Origin: Bacteroidota bacterium
Lineage (GTDB): Bacteria; Bacteroidota; Bacteroidia; Chitinophagales; UBA2359
Reading direction: 5' to 3'
Assembly: GCA_020627525.1 (NCBI GenBank)
Contig: JAHDGP010000019.1
Span: forward strand, 1 to 7,620
Length of the DNA: 7,620 bases
Position numbers and translations under genes: made by a program. Shown piece by piece: positions 6,601 through 7,620 of this stretch. The notes under the pieces were generated by a model that saw nothing but the letters and a program-made list of their open reading frames with translations, was not told the origin of the DNA and did no database searches. The number at the start of each line of letters is the position of its first letter. Position 1 is the first letter of the stretch.

Positions 6601-6640
6601 AAGGTTCTGAGAATTCATTTTCTTAGAACCTTTTCTTTTA
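6599..6640. terminator. Strong bidirectional terminator after hsdS
   Basis: AAAAGGTTCTGAGAA (6599-6613) pairs with TTCTTAGAACCTTTT (6620-6634). This is a 15-bp stem with one G-U pair in the plus-strand transcript and the 6-base loop TTCATT (6614-6619). On the minus strand it begins 3 bases after the hsdS stop (6640-6638) and is followed by TTTTAAATCTTTG, so it ends the hsdS transcript. On the plus strand it is followed by TTTTCTTTTAT, a better U-tract, so it would also stop plus-strand transcription before it runs antisense into hsdS. It separates hsdS from the rloA-hsdR unit. Confidence 0.85.
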
Positions 6641-7620
6641 TACCTTAACTGCCACTTTTCCTGTCAATAAGTCTTGCATTAAGCCTTGTTTGAGTTGGGT
6701 TTGTTTGGTAAGGGCTTTTAATTCAGTATCTATCTTTTTACTAACAGAGATTAATCTGTTTACTATTTTATTTTGTTCCTCAAGAGATGCGTAGGGTAAT
6801 ACTAAACTTGCATATTCATTACCATTTATTCCAGGCTGCCCACTTCTTTGAGACATTGTTATTACCCAATTTGTATAGATTGAGGTCTCTGTAAAAAACT
6901 TTAGATATTTACTTAAAAGGAGAGAAGGCGAAGGTGATATCTTGATTAAAAATCCTGCATATACTAAAACACCATCGTTAGGATTATACAAATATGTTTT
7001 TCCAACTGTTGCTCCAGTTCTTGCAAAAACTATGTCACCTTCTTTTAAAAGATACATACTTGATTGTGGATGGTTAACACATTTCCGATTTTCCTTAGCG
7101 TACTTCCCATATTTATCAATATCAGTAATTCTAAGATAATGAGGATACTTTGAACTCAAACCAGTAGCAGGTGCATTTATTCCATAACTAGGATTGGTTT
7201 CACACAATCCTCCCAACCGTTTCACTTCCCACTCCTTCGGAATCCACCCAAGTTCTGTCTCTTTATACAAATGAGGAGCTTCTTCATACCTAGGTCTAAG
7301 CTGACCATCCTCCCCTATTCCCCGACTAAACAAATCTTGCATCATTCCCTCTTTGATGGCTTCATATTTGGCAATGGCTGCTTCGGTCTTTTCAATCACC
7401 TGATCTATGGTGGTGAGGATTTTGGCGATTTTGGATTGAGTTGCTTTATCAGGAAATCTTAGTGAAAGATTTTCAATTGCGCCCTTAGTTAGTCCATATC
7501 TAGTACTTCCACTTGCGACTCTATAAAATTGTCTCTGTATTTCTTGAAGATGAAGTAAGTGCATCAAAAACTCACCATCCACTTGCTCATTAGGCTCTAA
7601 AATTGCCAAATGATAACCAC
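6638..7620 (-). CDS. hsdS: Type I restriction enzyme specificity subunit (HsdS), 5' end beyond the window
   Basis: HsdS selects the DNA target for methylation by HsdM and cleavage by HsdR. The frame stays open to the edge: reading in from 7618 gives Gly-Tyr-His then LAILEPNEQ. A TTG at 7609 is inside a domain and is not a true start, so the N-terminus (most of target-recognition domain 1, perhaps about 100 residues) is missing. Counting from that TTG codon, the first domain ends with SGSTRYGLTKGAIENLSLRFP (33-53). The central conserved helix follows, with QSKIAKILTTIDQVIEKTEAAI (58-79) and GMMQDLFSRG (88-97). Domain 2 begins at LGWIPKEWEVKRL (120-132), includes YLRITDIDKYGKY (158-170) and FARTGATVGKTY (195-206), and ends at LPYASLEEQNKIVNRL (271-286). 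The C-terminal helix with GLMQDLLTGKV (309-319) mirrors the central one, as expected for the two-fold HsdS layout. The target sequence cannot be read from this. hsdM probably lies upstream, beyond 7620. Confidence 0.93.
   Translation of the reverse strand, partial: GYHLAILEPNEQVDGEFLMHLLHLQEIQRQFYRVASGSTRYGLTKGAIENLSLRFPDKATQSKIAKILTTIDQVIEKTEAAIAKYEAIKEGMMQDLFSRGIGEDGQLRPRYEEAPHLYKETELGWIPKEWEVKRLGGLCETNPSYGINAPATGLSSKYPHYLRITDIDKYGKYAKENRKCVNHPQSSMYLLKEGDIVFARTGATVGKTYLYNPNDGVLVYAGFLIKISPSPSLLLSKYLKFFTETSIYTNWVITMSQRSGQPGINGNEYASLVLPYASLEEQNKIVNRLISVSKKIDTELKALTKQTQLKQGLMQDLLTGKVAVKV

Noticed and set aside
6421..6618. Minus-strand 65-codon frame between hsdS and rloA
   Set aside because: Its ATG lies in the loop of the hsdS terminator, its translation is a biased Phe/Ile/Tyr/Asn-rich string typical of random AT-rich DNA, and it runs through the operator-like repeats.
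7607..7609. TTG as the start of hsdS
   Set aside because: The frame continues upstream to the window edge (Gly-Tyr-His before it) and the codon falls within the first recognition domain, so the gene is truncated by the window rather than starting here.
1..7620. CRISPR arrays, tRNA or rRNA genes, transposase or insertion-sequence ends
   Set aside because: No regularly spaced repeats, no cloverleaf or rRNA-like sequence, and no transposase or integrase frame was seen on either strand.

Overview
The window looks like part of a defence locus from a member of the Bacteroidota. This is inferred from AT-rich DNA, starts with no recognisable Shine-Dalgarno sequence, a TAnnTTTG promoter-like box, and proteins of the kind common in that phylum. 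No ribosomal or other phylogenetic marker is present, so the assignment is tentative.

All large genes are on the minus strand, so the locus reads from the right edge to the left. At the right edge (6638 to beyond 7620) is the 3' part of hsdS, the DNA-specificity subunit of a type I restriction-modification enzyme. It ends in a strong hairpin terminator. A 267-base gap follows, holding two matched inverted repeats, a TATAAT box and a possible tiny plus-strand transcription unit. Four tightly packed minus-strand genes come next. They are an RloA/AbiLi-type ABC ATPase, an RloB/AbiLii-type Toprim-like protein (14-nt overlap with rloA), hsdR (33-nt gap), and a YgjP/DUF45-type zinc metallopeptidase (4-nt ATGA overlap with hsdR). 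hsdM is not in the window; it probably lies beyond the right edge, upstream of hsdS.

At the left (1-388) a 43-residue, very basic small protein is encoded on the plus strand. It converges with the metallopeptidase gene on a shared hairpin terminator. Further left is an AT-rich stretch with a long inverted repeat and a cluster of palindromes, but no secure gene.

Functionally this is a composite anti-phage island. HsdS (with the unseen HsdM) would methylate and recognise the host target, and HsdR would translocate and cut unmodified DNA. RloA-RloB is a probable abortive-infection module carried in the same transcription unit as hsdR. The metallopeptidase is translationally coupled to hsdR and has no established role in restriction. 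The terminator after hsdS and the promoter/operator-like signals before rloA suggest that the nuclease and abortive-infection genes are transcribed separately from the specificity gene. That would allow restriction to be regulated apart from modification.
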